A stretch of 64,000 bases of DNA from Polyodon spathula (lineage: Eukaryota > Chordata > Actinopteri > Acipenseriformes > Polyodontidae), in contig NC_054542.1 of assembly GCF_017654505.1 (NCBI RefSeq), forward strand, positions 62,001-126,000, given 5' to 3'. The notes below the pieces were generated by a model. That model worked only from the letters and a program-made list of their open reading frames with translations, had not been told where the DNA came from and searched no databases. This document shows positions 37,614 to 50,600 of the stretch, in pieces; within the stretch, counting starts at the first letter, position 1, and each line of letters opens with the position of its first letter. Both the position numbers and the translations under genes were made by a program.

Positions 37614-40600
37614 AATAAAGAGCCAAATACTTTTAGCGTTGTTGGCAAAGGCTTGTAGCTTGATAGTAGACCTTGTAGAGACGCCTCATCATATCACTTA
37701 TATTTATAAGAACTTGACCACTACAAATGACTTGTTAAAACTTATTTCATTTTATTGTTAAATACAAAAGCAGCACACAAGCAGATAGCTGTAAACCACA
37801 ATGTGTTTCGACACACTCGTGTCTTCGTCAGGTGGATAGTGTTTGCTACTTAGAAACAACCCCCACTTCTATGCATCATCTTTCTTAATTAGTTTAATTA
37901 TCAGTTTGTCTGAAAACTTAATTTCTACAAAAAGCACATATTATTTTCACTAAAGAGAACTTGTCAACTATCAATCCACATATTAAACTTTCTTACAAAT
38001 ATGGGCAGAGGTCTAAGGTTTCATTTAGACTGTGTGGTTCCACACTTTTCAATGTGAATCCAGTATGATTCCCTTTTTTAACAATAGATTTCTAATATTT
38101 TTTTCTAATCCATTACATTTTAAACTAGAGGCTGAACCATGGTTCACAGTTTTATAATGTCTGGCTATTGCATAATCCATATTTTGGTTTCTTATCACAG
38201 CTTTGGCGATACATACTTTAAAATGGTGTTTTGTATGACCCACATAGATTAGACAACAGGGACATTTAAGCATGTAAATTACATGTGTGCTGTTACAATT
38301 AATGAATCCCTGAACAGGATATTTCTGTCCTCGTATATGGGGGATTAAAAAAAGGTTGTATTATCATGTGTATACTATATAATGATTACATACAGTGAGA
38401 AGCATATCTGTCCAGAACACTGTTCTAACCTTGATTTGTTCAATTTTCCATCACATTGCTGTGAAACCTGATCAGCAGACATCCTGGGCAGTTAAACAAT
38501 GTCATTTATTGATTAATTATATTTGATTGGTGCCAGAACCTGTGCCGTCGTTTGGAGAAGCAAATACTGGTGAATGGAGTAACCACCTAGCCTACTGTAC
38601 ACTATTACAACGGTAACAGAAGAAGTCAACACCGGCAAACTGAGCAATAGTAAATTAGCACATAAAATGGATATTCATTTCAATAATCTAATGTCTGCAA
38701 AAACAGATTCAGTAATACATTCCAACATCTATTTTGACTGATAAACCGGACCATCGATAAATATAAATAAAAAAAAATAGATCCAATTAGTAGACATTCC
38801 TGTAGAAGTGGATTTTGATAACAACCTAGTCAGAGTTGCTTATTTGAACATGCTATTGAAGAGATACCTACAGCAAAACTTGGAAATAACCGTATTCTGA
38901 GTGGATACAATCCTAGAGGAAGTCGAGTATGTGACAATTTAAAAAGCACCAGAAACTGTATATTATATAAATACATACACACACTAATTAGAGGTCGGCA
39001 CGGGTAGAAAATCCAGAACCAGTTACCCACCGTGAAATACCTGGATCTTTTTCGGGTAATAATAATAATAATAATAACAACAACAACAACTAGAACTGCC
39101 AGGCAGTTTTACGGCTCCCAAGCCCCAGTATCAGTACCCGTCTAAGCGTGTTTAGTTCTCAATGTGCCAAGTTTAAAATCAGTTGTTCCACAGAAGATTT
39201 TGAAATTTTTTTTTTCAAAAATGCGTCAGGCAGTAATCTCGTTTTACATGAATTTCTTAAAAGTCAGTTGTACTGCTCCAGTGTCAAGGATGATGCTTGT
39301 GAAGTTTCGAGTTAGTCAAGTAAACCTTTTGTCAACTGAGGCAGTTTTAAATTTCAGACACCTGGCAGCTATCTTGTTTTATAAAACATAACCATTTTGA
39401 CATTTTTTGACGTTTGGAGTTTGTTGGTCAAACGGTGTTCAAATAGCAGCAGTTTGCTGTTAAGGGCGCGTTTCAATAAGATTTGTGGCAGCCATTAAAA
39501 CATTCAAATTTAATTGCTGAAACTTCTGCTATGCAAACTTGATGCAGGTTTGGATGCTGATGATATATGCCAAGTGTCAGATCAATGGCTTCACCGGTTC
39601 CCAAGAAGAAGATTTCTCAAGGCTTCTAAAAAAAAAAATGCGTCAAACGGCCATTTTCGTTTCTGGTCAACACAATTTTTTTTTAAAAGTCAGTTGTATT
39701 GACACAGTATCAGGGGAAAATGCTTGTGAAGTTTGGAGTTAGTCAAGTAAATCGTTTGTCAACTGACACAGGTTTAAATTTCAAATCTAAACGTATAAGT
39801 GGTGGCCATCTTGTTTTATAAAACATCACTATTTTCACATATTTGTATTCCACTGTTACTGGGACAATAACTACCATGTTTGGAGTTTGTTGGACAAAAG
39901 GTTTTCAAATAGCAGCAGTTTGCTGTTAAGGGCGCGTTTCAATAAGATTGGTGGCAGCCATTTTGACATTAAAATTTATTGCAGAAACTTCTGCTTCGCA
40001 AACTTGATGTGGGTTTGGATGCTGATGATATATGCCAAGTTTCAGATCAATCGCTTCACCGGTTCCCAAGAAGAAGATTTTTCTAAAAAAAAATGCGTCA
40101 AATGGCCATTTTCGTTTCTGGTCAACACAATTTTTTTAAAAGTCAGTTGTATTGATACAGTATCAGGGGAAAATGCTTGTGAAGTTTGGAGTTAGTCAAG
40201 TAAATCGTTTGTCAACTGACACAGGTTTAAATTTCAAATCTAAACGTATAAGTGGTGGCCATCTTGTTTTATAAAACATCACTATTTTCACATATTTGTA
40301 TTCCATTGTTACTGGGACAATAACTACCATGTTTGGAGTTTGTTGGACAAAAGGTTTTCAGACAGCAGCAGTTTGTTGTTAGGGGTGCGTTTCGATAAGA
40401 TTTGTGGCAGCCATTTTGACATTAAAATTTATCACAGCAACTTCTGCTTCGCAAACTTGATGTGGGTTTGGATGATGATGATGTATGCCAAGTTTCAGAT
40501 CAATCATTTCACCGGTTCCCAAGAAGAAGATTTCAAAAGATTTTATCGAAAAATGAACCTGATCAGTCACACAGCTTTGAAGAAGCAGCAGTTTAAAGTT

Positions 40601-40619
40601 TTGGGAAGAAAAAAAAAAA

Positions 40620-40676
<57 letters not shown>

Positions 40677-42972
40677 CTCTATTTAAATACCGTTAAATGT
40701 GCTTCATGCTGTGGGATTCTTTGCAACATCTATTGGCCATATTCCGCTATTGTTGTTGTTAACATGGCTGTTATGTTTCAAAACTAATGCAGTAGTACAT
40801 CGCTATTACGTTATGGACTGTCGCAATGGTTACCATAAATTGAGGCAGCTGGGTTTATATAATTACATAATTTTGGTTTATATAATTACACAAACTATTT
40901 TTTTATAGAAAAGCCTATTATGAAGCCAAATTAGTTTTGAGAAATGACAAACAGCAGTTTAATGCATCAAAATGGGAGTAACGACAGTTTTGCGATTCAT
41001 AATACAAATCTTTGTTCTTTCTTTTTTCAAAGATGATCAAAATCGCTCCTTTGTCTAAGGACCATATAAAAGCAGCCACTGTAGGAGGAATCTTGTTTGA
41101 TGCATTGCTCAGCCATAGCAATAGACATTGTGAACTGAGAGAAGTTTATTTTATTCTCTGTCTAGATTTGCTAAATAAAACGGTTACCCGCCAGCTAGCC
41201 TATAAAATATTTTCCTTAAAAATAAATGATTATGTTTTAGAAAAGGAAAACAACACAATAACACAATTATTTGTAACACTGCATCTTTACTGCAGCTTAA
41301 TACTTTAAAATAGAGGAGGGAGGAAATATCTAGAAAACAATGAGTATGTACTCTGATGTCTACCGTAGCTGTGTTACTTTAATCCAAGTGTAAATCCTTT
41401 GTAAGTAAATGGAATGCAATCTACAACACTCAACACCACCTAACATAAACAGCTGGTTCCATGGAAGCTATCCAAGAGCCAGACATTCTAAACTCAGGGA
41501 AATGTCCTGACTTAATTTAGAAACCTGAAGAAAATGCATTTCCTCATAGATTCCCCTCTGAACCAGTCAAATCGCTTCCTTCACAGAGGTTCCAAAATAT
41601 CTTTTTTGCCAGCCAGTTGACACAAACAACAAATTGCTATTGACATTTCAAGACAAGCAGCAAAGTGTAAAGTGCAAAGTGTAATAAAGCACAATGGAAA
41701 CATGGTAAAGCATGGGTGAGCACTGTGAAGCACAGTAAAATTGAAAAACATGGCAAATTTCTTCTTGCCTACCGAAAATGGTAAAGACATAAGAGGCAAC
41801 GAGAGACAGATCTGCAAGTGAGCCAGACCTTTGAGCTCACTGGGCGCCCGGCCAGCAGGGTTCGCTGTTGCACAATAAGGAGAAACAGTCCCTGCCAGTT
41901 TTGACTCCCTAACCTATGTGAGTGCCACAGCCAATGCAACACTCCCTTTGGAGTCTCCAGCAAAGGCCGGCGTACTTCGCATTGCCAGGAAGTGAACCTG
42001 TGCTGTATGACTCACCCTGCACACAATGGCGCTGCGCTTCCGCCAGGTTAACCCACCCCTCCAAAACAGTATTGTCAGCATCAGCGTTTCATAATATGTA
42101 ATACGCAATGCTGTATTTTGGTAAAAAAAATATATATTATATATGTTCACCATTTAAACTTCAACTACATGGATAACACATACACCTAGCAAAAAAGCTG
42201 CTATTTGAGTTACTATATGTTGTCTCCCTCACATCAGGTGTATGTCTGCATTACTCAAATTCTTACAGTAGTACAGTCTTCTCTGCATGCCTCTATATTC
42301 AAAAATAAAATTAAAAAAATCAAAACAAACAAATTACTAGCCATTTACTATTAAAGAAAAAAGCAATATACAAAATCTACACAAATTAATTGAATAATAC
42401 TGAAAGCATAAACCGCCTTTTTTTTCATTAGATTCATACCTTAAATAGAGAAAGTACTGCCATAGCGCACATTGAAAACGCACTGCCTTTGAGCATTACT
42501 ATACATTAATGTTCAATTTAAAATATAGTTATTATCTCCAACTCCAACTTATCAGACACTAAACTTATCAGAATGTATGCTTAAACACCCCATTTAATTT
42601 GGCCCCATAATACAATTACAGTGTTTTACTTTCTCTGTAAAGTTAGAACTATTATCAGGGATGATCAATTTCATATGCTTAACAGTGCAAGGCACAAATA
42701 CATTATTTTGGGTCAATTAACAAAACAGTGCTAAATGATATACATTAAACAGGTTATTATTGAACCTAATACAATATGAAACAGCTGAACAGATCTACTC
42801 AATCATACTCTAAACTACTTGCCTGCGTAGTTCTGTTTACAGTTCAGCTGATTTCACTGTGGAAAACTCTAGCTCTAGTCCGAGACAGAAAGTGTTCAGA
42901 AGAACCCAACCCAACTTAAATGCGTTTTTGTCCTCTTGACACTTGTACTGTATTTTCCTGACACATCTTATT

Positions 42973-43006
<34 letters not shown>

Positions 43007-46000
43007 AAGTAAATCCTTTTATGCCTACTTCCTAGCTATAGAGTGTCTTCCACTTGGCTAGTCAATATTTGCCTGTCCCCATTCAATCTGCAGTTCACTA
43101 TAACAACATTAAACTACTAAGGGGTTTGGCCACAACAACAAAAAAAAATATATAGAATTAATTGGCTATGTAAAGTTATTTAGTACTTACTGTAGCAGTT
43201 AAAGCATAAGCACTATTATCGTCTTATGCACTGTCCGGTTTAGCTAAAATGCAGGTAGTACCCCTAGGCTTTTTTAAAACCTCTACAGCAAATATCTCAT
43301 TTGCTGTAGTCATGTTTTATCTCAAATAGAATGGTTATTTGAGAACACCAAAAAAATCCACTCTGAAGTGCTGAGTCAGATTTATGCCCAGAGTACCGTG
43401 TTTTCTGCTAAATCACATAACTCCCTTCACAATGGATGACCGGTGGCGCAAGAATACAAGGCACAGAGTGGGTCTAACCAGTATAAATATGACATACTGT
43501 AACACCTGGATTACTAGACCTTTAATAAGCACATGTAGTGTTATTGCAAACATTCATTGCAAACATCCTCTGGATGTATGTGGATTGTAAGAGTGTACAA
43601 CAACTGCTGGGATTAGTGCTGCACCTAGAAACCAAACACCTAACCAAAACACGTACTGCCTTGTTTGTGCTTCATTTGAACAAAAACATGAAAAGTACTG
43701 AAAGATGACACTATGAAATCCAGTCACAGTAAGTGGAATATCTTGTAATGTTCGTGTAATGTTTCAAACCTGTGAGAGTGGTACTGACAGTACAGAAGCT
43801 ATAACCTTCAAATCAGCCCAACCAATTATCAGATTTTATACAAAATGCAGATTCTCATACTCCCATTGGTTAGCAGTATGATCCATTCATAGTTTTCCTA
43901 TGGGTTTAATAAGAGACACCCAAGCTTGCTACCTAGACATTGTCAAGCTCATAGTAAAACCTGGAATGGGTGAAATTGCTATGTAATAGGAGTCTTATTT
44001 TACCCTCAAAATGTGTAACAATTCATCTTTATATGACATATCCTATCTTAATAGATGTATGTATTGTTTCCACTGTGATACAAAAGCAAAACATAGGTCC
44101 TTGTAGTTCACCAAATGGTTTATTTTATGCAAATAGTCCATTATATGATCAGCTGATCTTGCTATGCATCTATGAAGGAGCCCATCAGGACAACCACATG
44201 TATCATGACACATATTGTATTGCAGTGGAGCAATTGTAATAAAATGTCATACAAGTGTAAAAACAAGCTATTTCAAATCTGATTTTGTCCAAAATCTAAA
44301 CCGCACACCAACATAAATTGCCAAGGGTGTATGTCATTTCTTGTATATTTATGGTTTTACAACTGAGTTCCAACTCAATTGCTGCAGTGTAAAATATGGG
44401 GTGGACATGAGTTATCTATTCTAAAACCCATTTACGAGGAATGCTTAATTATATTTAAAATCTCATTGTTTAAACATATTCAGGGTGACAAAAATGAGTG
44501 TAGCATGAAGAACTGATTGCTACTTTGCTAATGTACAATGAACAATATTTCAGAACTGGCACAAAGCGATCCTGAATGACGAGTTGGATGGGATAATAGC
44601 CTTAATCTGTAGAAAATAAATGTGCTGCGATAAATGTCTGAGCATAATCTCATTTTCTGTCAGTGCAAACAGAAAAGCAGCAGCATTAAAAAAAAAAAAA
44701 AAAAAAAAAGAAGAGCAACGACAGTAAATAATTATTTCATGTTTTAACAGGACCTTTAGATCCCATAAATGAATATTGAACCTTTTGAAATATCTACAAG
44801 GGTTGTTCAGAACTGTCAAAGCCTGACATTGGAACCTACCAGCTGGAATAAACGTGCCTTCATTTCTTTTCTAAACTGAAAAGCTCTTGAACACCACTTG
44901 TACTCTTACACTTATTCAGTTACGGCATCAGGCATTCATTTACCGTTTCCAAGTCCTAAAATCACAGGCTGTCAAATATCAAATACACTTTATTTTGAGA
45001 AAGTGTCAATTATCAAGTTCTTGAACTGATTAATTTATTTTATTCACATGTTCTGAAGATCATTCCATCTGTATTGTAGTAAAACGTACAGAATTACGGA
45101 TGTTTTCTGTTTACTATATAGACATTCAGTAAAACAAAACAAAAATGGTTAGAAAATTATACAAATATTTTAGGTCTTCTTAAATAGTATGCATATTGTT
45201 AGTAATAATACTATTAAAACTTAAAATATTGAAACATATTTTTCAATGGCAAGCAATGAGCTTGGTCAAGAAATGTAGAGTTCAATGTAGCTATGGAAAA
45301 CACATTCTGAAGAATATGAAATCTAAAACAGCAATTCCCTCTTCATATAAACTTCATTTAAAGTTAATTTAGTATTAATTTCAAAATTCCTCACTTTACT
45401 TCTAGTATAACACAATCTGTGAATTTCAGGTGTATTCTTGACCATGTCCCGAGTGCTATGCATATCACTCTCATAAAGACAATGGGGGCTCCGCAGCTAA
45501 GTTCTGGAATCCTCACCCAAGAACAATTTCTATCATATTTGCTCAGTCTGCCGTATTCTTAGTTTTACTGTCTTGAAGCAAACTGACCAAACCAGCATGT
45601 TCTAAAAAGGATTTATAACCAGACCTCTATCGTAAAGAGGCTCTTTTATATATAGACCTTTAGGTATTGTATTACACTGTATTTTGGTACTGTGAAAGTG
45701 GAGGATAAGATTAAAATTTTGCCTCTTCCCTACTGATCAAAACACAGTTGGTACAGTACTTCAAAATCAAGGAATCAGGGATTCACAACGTGCCTGTGAC
45801 ACACAGAGTTTCAACTAGTACACAAGGACGTTCCCAGCAGAATATGCATTATTGTAGCTATGTGCTCATAGTAGAACAAGGAATCAAAATATTGTTTTGA
45901 TTTTATTAATTTCTTGGCCAGAAAAAATTGTTCATTGGGAACATAAATCCATTCAAACCTACTCATCCAAAGACACCTCTGCCCAGCCGGCAAAAAACTG

Positions 46001-47603
46001 AGCTGGTACTTTGCAATACTAATTAACGTTCTTTAAACATTTGCCCTTGTGCAAATAATGCTAGTGTTTTATCTAATCAATCACAGGCATCATAATATTA
46101 AACAAAAACCCCTTGAACCATTAATGATCTGATAATGAGGATGGACAGAAAGTACAGGCTTATTTGGTTTCATTTTTCCTCACCTCAGGACATGCAAAAC
46201 ACACCACACATTAGAAGCGACCAAATAATCAACCCGTGCATCACAAGCAGTAAGTGCAGTAGCAGCCTAGATGCTAGAAAGCTATTCTAATAAACTATTA
46301 CAGACTGTCACTAAAACAGAAGCGTTGTGATATTTGTGTTTTAACCAGAATCGTGTTGTTACACTTGTCTACCTGAATGATAAGTAATAGTGGTTACTTG
46401 AGCCTCTTATTGTTTCTGCACCTTTGAAAAGGATGAAACGCGACACACACAGTATCCCAGGCGTGACACAATAATACACACTAAAACAATGAGGAATGAC
46501 AGTAGAAGCACAGAATACCTGTTTGAACTCTGAATTCCCAGTCATAGACTGAAGGCTGTAAATAACTGGGTCACCTTTCATGGGTTGTAATGCCTCCCAA
46601 GTGACCTCACAGGTGTGGTCATCAAGACGTTCTATTCTTGGTGCTGGGGAGGTGAGAGCAGGAGATTAGCTGTTTGTTGTTACAAAGGAGATTAGCCGTT
46701 TTCCAGACAAAATTATAACAACAACAAGAATAAACTATGCAGGAACACAATACATAAATACATTAAAAATCTTGATAAATGGCAGAGGGTACTTCTAACC
46801 TTGTCAAAAAGAGCATCTGGAAGGTATCCCCAAAATTTCACAACATTTCAGAATGAAGAAAAAAAAAACTGCAACTTGCAACATTTGCTCATTGGTGCTT
46901 TCCATTCACAACAATACTACAAGTTTATTGTATCATCTTTAGGTCACAAGTAAGCCGATTTTTTTTATTTTTTATTATGAAATGTATTTCTTTCAAACAG
47001 TATCAGAAAAATTTATCGTTTCATCGTATTTTTTCTTCAGCTAAATAAAATGCAGTAGTGCTCAATAACTTACATTTCTCTTCAGCTAACCTACATAAAA
47101 TAACACTCAGGAAGTTACCTTTGTTAGTTTGAAACTCTTCTAGACATGGCATTTGGCTGAAGGAAATGAAAATGGTAGTACAGCTCAAAAGAAAATGTCA
47201 TATTATGTCAAAGTAATTACCTAGAATTGTCTTTAAATACAATTTCATATCACCAGCAAACAGGTGTGATTAATAGATCGATTGGATTATTACATCGATC
47301 AATAAGAAATGTTAAGATTAACACCCCTTTTCACACACCTACCTGGGTCCCAGCCCTTTTGATGCCACGGCCACTAACTCACTTATTTATATTTAAATCT
47401 ATGAATGTGTTTGTGATATAATTTCTTAATTTATTACATGGCCAGTGATGTAACAATCTAGTATTCCTTTCTATTTAAACTTGAGGTATCACAGTATTGT
47501 CAATGTATCCATTTATTTTCCTTTATTCTTCTGTATTGTGCATGATCTCATTTTATGTGTTCTAAAACTACACATTGTAGGTCATCCATGTTATGTATGT
47601 AAT

Positions 47604-47675
<72 letters not shown>

Positions 47676-50600
47676 CTTATTGATTGATTGATAACAATTA
47701 GATGTCTCAATCCTCTATAGCCACCATGCATCACTAGTAACTTCTGACTCATGCAGTTTGAACAGTTGTCTGAAATTAAGGGGTGTTTACTATTACAGGT
47801 ACTTAAAGGTGTGGTGCACGGTACCTCATCAAAAAACTTTACGAATAAAGCGGTCCCAACTAGGCATGAAGACTTAATATAAAAATATCTTTCACAAAGA
47901 CCTCACACCAAGTACAACAGTATTTCCAAATCAGTATTTCCAAAACTGAATCCTCATTGAGTAAACCACAACTTTACTCCTATTCTTGTGTTAAGACACA
48001 TAGAAGTGGACCCCTTAGCCAAACAACTACCATGGAGAAAGACTCATGAATAAATGTTTGAGTACCAAATACCAATATTGTAAACATCCATTTGTAACAC
48101 TAGTGTACAGGCTTTTAAAAGCCTTTTGATATAGAAGATTTATGACAAGATGTATTTCAAATCCAATATTAACTGCTTCCATTACTGATTTTAAAATGTG
48201 CAGTAAATACTAGAATCTATTTTCCTACCAATTTCTACAAACCCCCCCCACCCTGCCCCCACCGAAAAGATTGTTTAGTCCAACACTTAAATTTCATAAC
48301 AACTTAAAACGTCAGTGCTTGCACAATATTGCAAGTTCATTCTTTTTAAACAGCAAGGCAATTAAGGCTTTGCTTTAAATTACAATATTGAAACAATAAG
48401 AACTGCATGTATAATGAATGACTTGCTGACTTCTCCATGTTAATTGGGAAAAGGAAAAAAGTACACTACCTTTGAGAGGAGCAGGCGGGGATTTGGGCGT
48501 CGTGAAAGTGTAAACATCAGAAAAGGACCCTTCACCGGCTTCATTGAAGGCCTGAATGCGGAATGTGTAGGTGGTTGATTCATTGAGCCTCTGTACCTTG
48601 TGTGTGTGGCATGGGCCTCTGTACAAGGACACAAACCTGAAGGAAAAGAAAATAAAAGCAGATATTTTTTTTAAATAAACACTGTTTCAATCTGCAACAT
48701 GAAACCATGGGGTGGATTTCATCTTGTTCCGAAATCAAAATGGGGCTGCTCTCAGTTCCATTTGCAGTTTACAACTCAATTTGCAAACAGATGTTAAAAC
48801 AAAAGTCGTTGGGTCACTTCCTCAAGTTCTATTGCTACAGTATAATAAAATATAAAAAAGTACAGCTATGGCCAAAAGTTTTACATCACCCTCGAATGAA
48901 TTAATTTAGCTTCCTAAAGTCGAATAAAACCTGCTAAATTATGTTATGTTAACATATTGAATTACATACAGCTTTGCAGTTTTATACCTAACGAAAAAAT
49001 GTAACAATCTAACATGAAATACAATACTACTATTATGGCTTCCGGTAGACTTTTGAGATATAATTTTGTAGTTTCTTTGATTACATGAAATACATAAAAG
49101 ATCTAAATGTTTTTTTTGTTTGTTTTTTTTTGTTTTGTTTTTAAACATCTTAATCCTACAATTCTAGGTGATGCAAAACTTTTAGCAATAGCTGTACATA
49201 CAAAAAAAAATCTAATTTGTAAACCCAATCTTCTTAAAGGCCTTCTTCAATAAAATGGACTACAGTAAATTAATAAGCAAACGTACAGATTTTATTTTGG
49301 TGAGTTTTTACACGTATTTGTTTTTCAGTTTTAATTTTCAGATAATTTGCAGTTGGGTTTCTGCTGAGGCCCTTACCTTCCACTCTTGTCCTCCATTTGA
49401 AGGTGATATTGAATGGAGTCTGTTTGCAATGATTTAGCAGTGCCCTCTCCCCACTTGAGCTTCAGGTTCTGATGACTCAAGACAGTGCACTCGAGCCTCG
49501 GGGGCTCAGGAGGAAGGGGCTTGGTTTTCAACTTGATAGTGTGGCTGAATGGGCCAGCGCCAATGCTGTTCAGGGCCTGAATTCGTATTCTAGAAGAAAA
49601 GAAGCCTTGCATATTACAGTAGTTACTACTGCAGTTTACATAGCTTATCAGTTTGTGCTCCGTGTAGCATAAAGAACATGTATAATTGCTGACAAAGGAC
49701 AGCCTGTTAATCCAGCCTGCTTATCAATACATTATACACAAAATGCTGATGCTTTTTATTTTACTATCCCTTACCTTTTATGATGCTGGCAATCATTCTG
49801 AGTGGTTATAATTGCAATTACTCAAATGCAAATTTTGTGTCTGTCACCTGTGTTTAAGGTGCATATGCTTCTAACATAGACTAGATCAGCCAGTGTCTTT
49901 CTAGACAAGAGAGTGTGTGTTATTATGTGATCTGCCACTCTGGTTCCAACTGCCTCTGGTTTTGCTGGCAATTCACAACTGTACGACCTGGTATTGGCAC
50001 TTAATACTAGAAGCAATAAGAACTCAAAAACAATGCATCTTAACTAAGACTTATCAAAAAATAGAAAAGCACAGTATTTGAGGACAGTGATTGCAATTGA
50101 AACCACTCAGATTGATGGTAATTAATTAACTATTTATAGCTGTTAACTGTGTAGTAAAGCTGAACTCTTCTTCAAGCATGACTTCCACCAGGGACCAACA
50201 CATGATAATGTGTTATCATGATAAATATTCTCACAGGAATGGGTAAATGCACTACCCAACATATAGACCTCACAGCAAAAACAACTGAACTTATAACACT
50301 CATGGAGGCATTAGCCAAAACATAGTTAATCCCAATACATTACTTCTCACTGCGTGTGTGCAACAGATCCCCTCTTACCTGTAAGTTGCATCTGGCTGCA
50401 GGTTTTCTATAATGTGGTTTGTGGTTCTCGGCACTGTAATGGGCTGCCTGTCTCCAAAATCTATGCTGAAAGCAGTAATTTCTGAGCCATGGTCACAAGG
50501 CTCTTCCCACTGCAGCGCCAGGCATGTGGATGGGGAGTAGTGTGGAATGTCTACCTCGCTCTCATCTCTGACGCGAAGACAACTCACTGCAGCCGGGACC

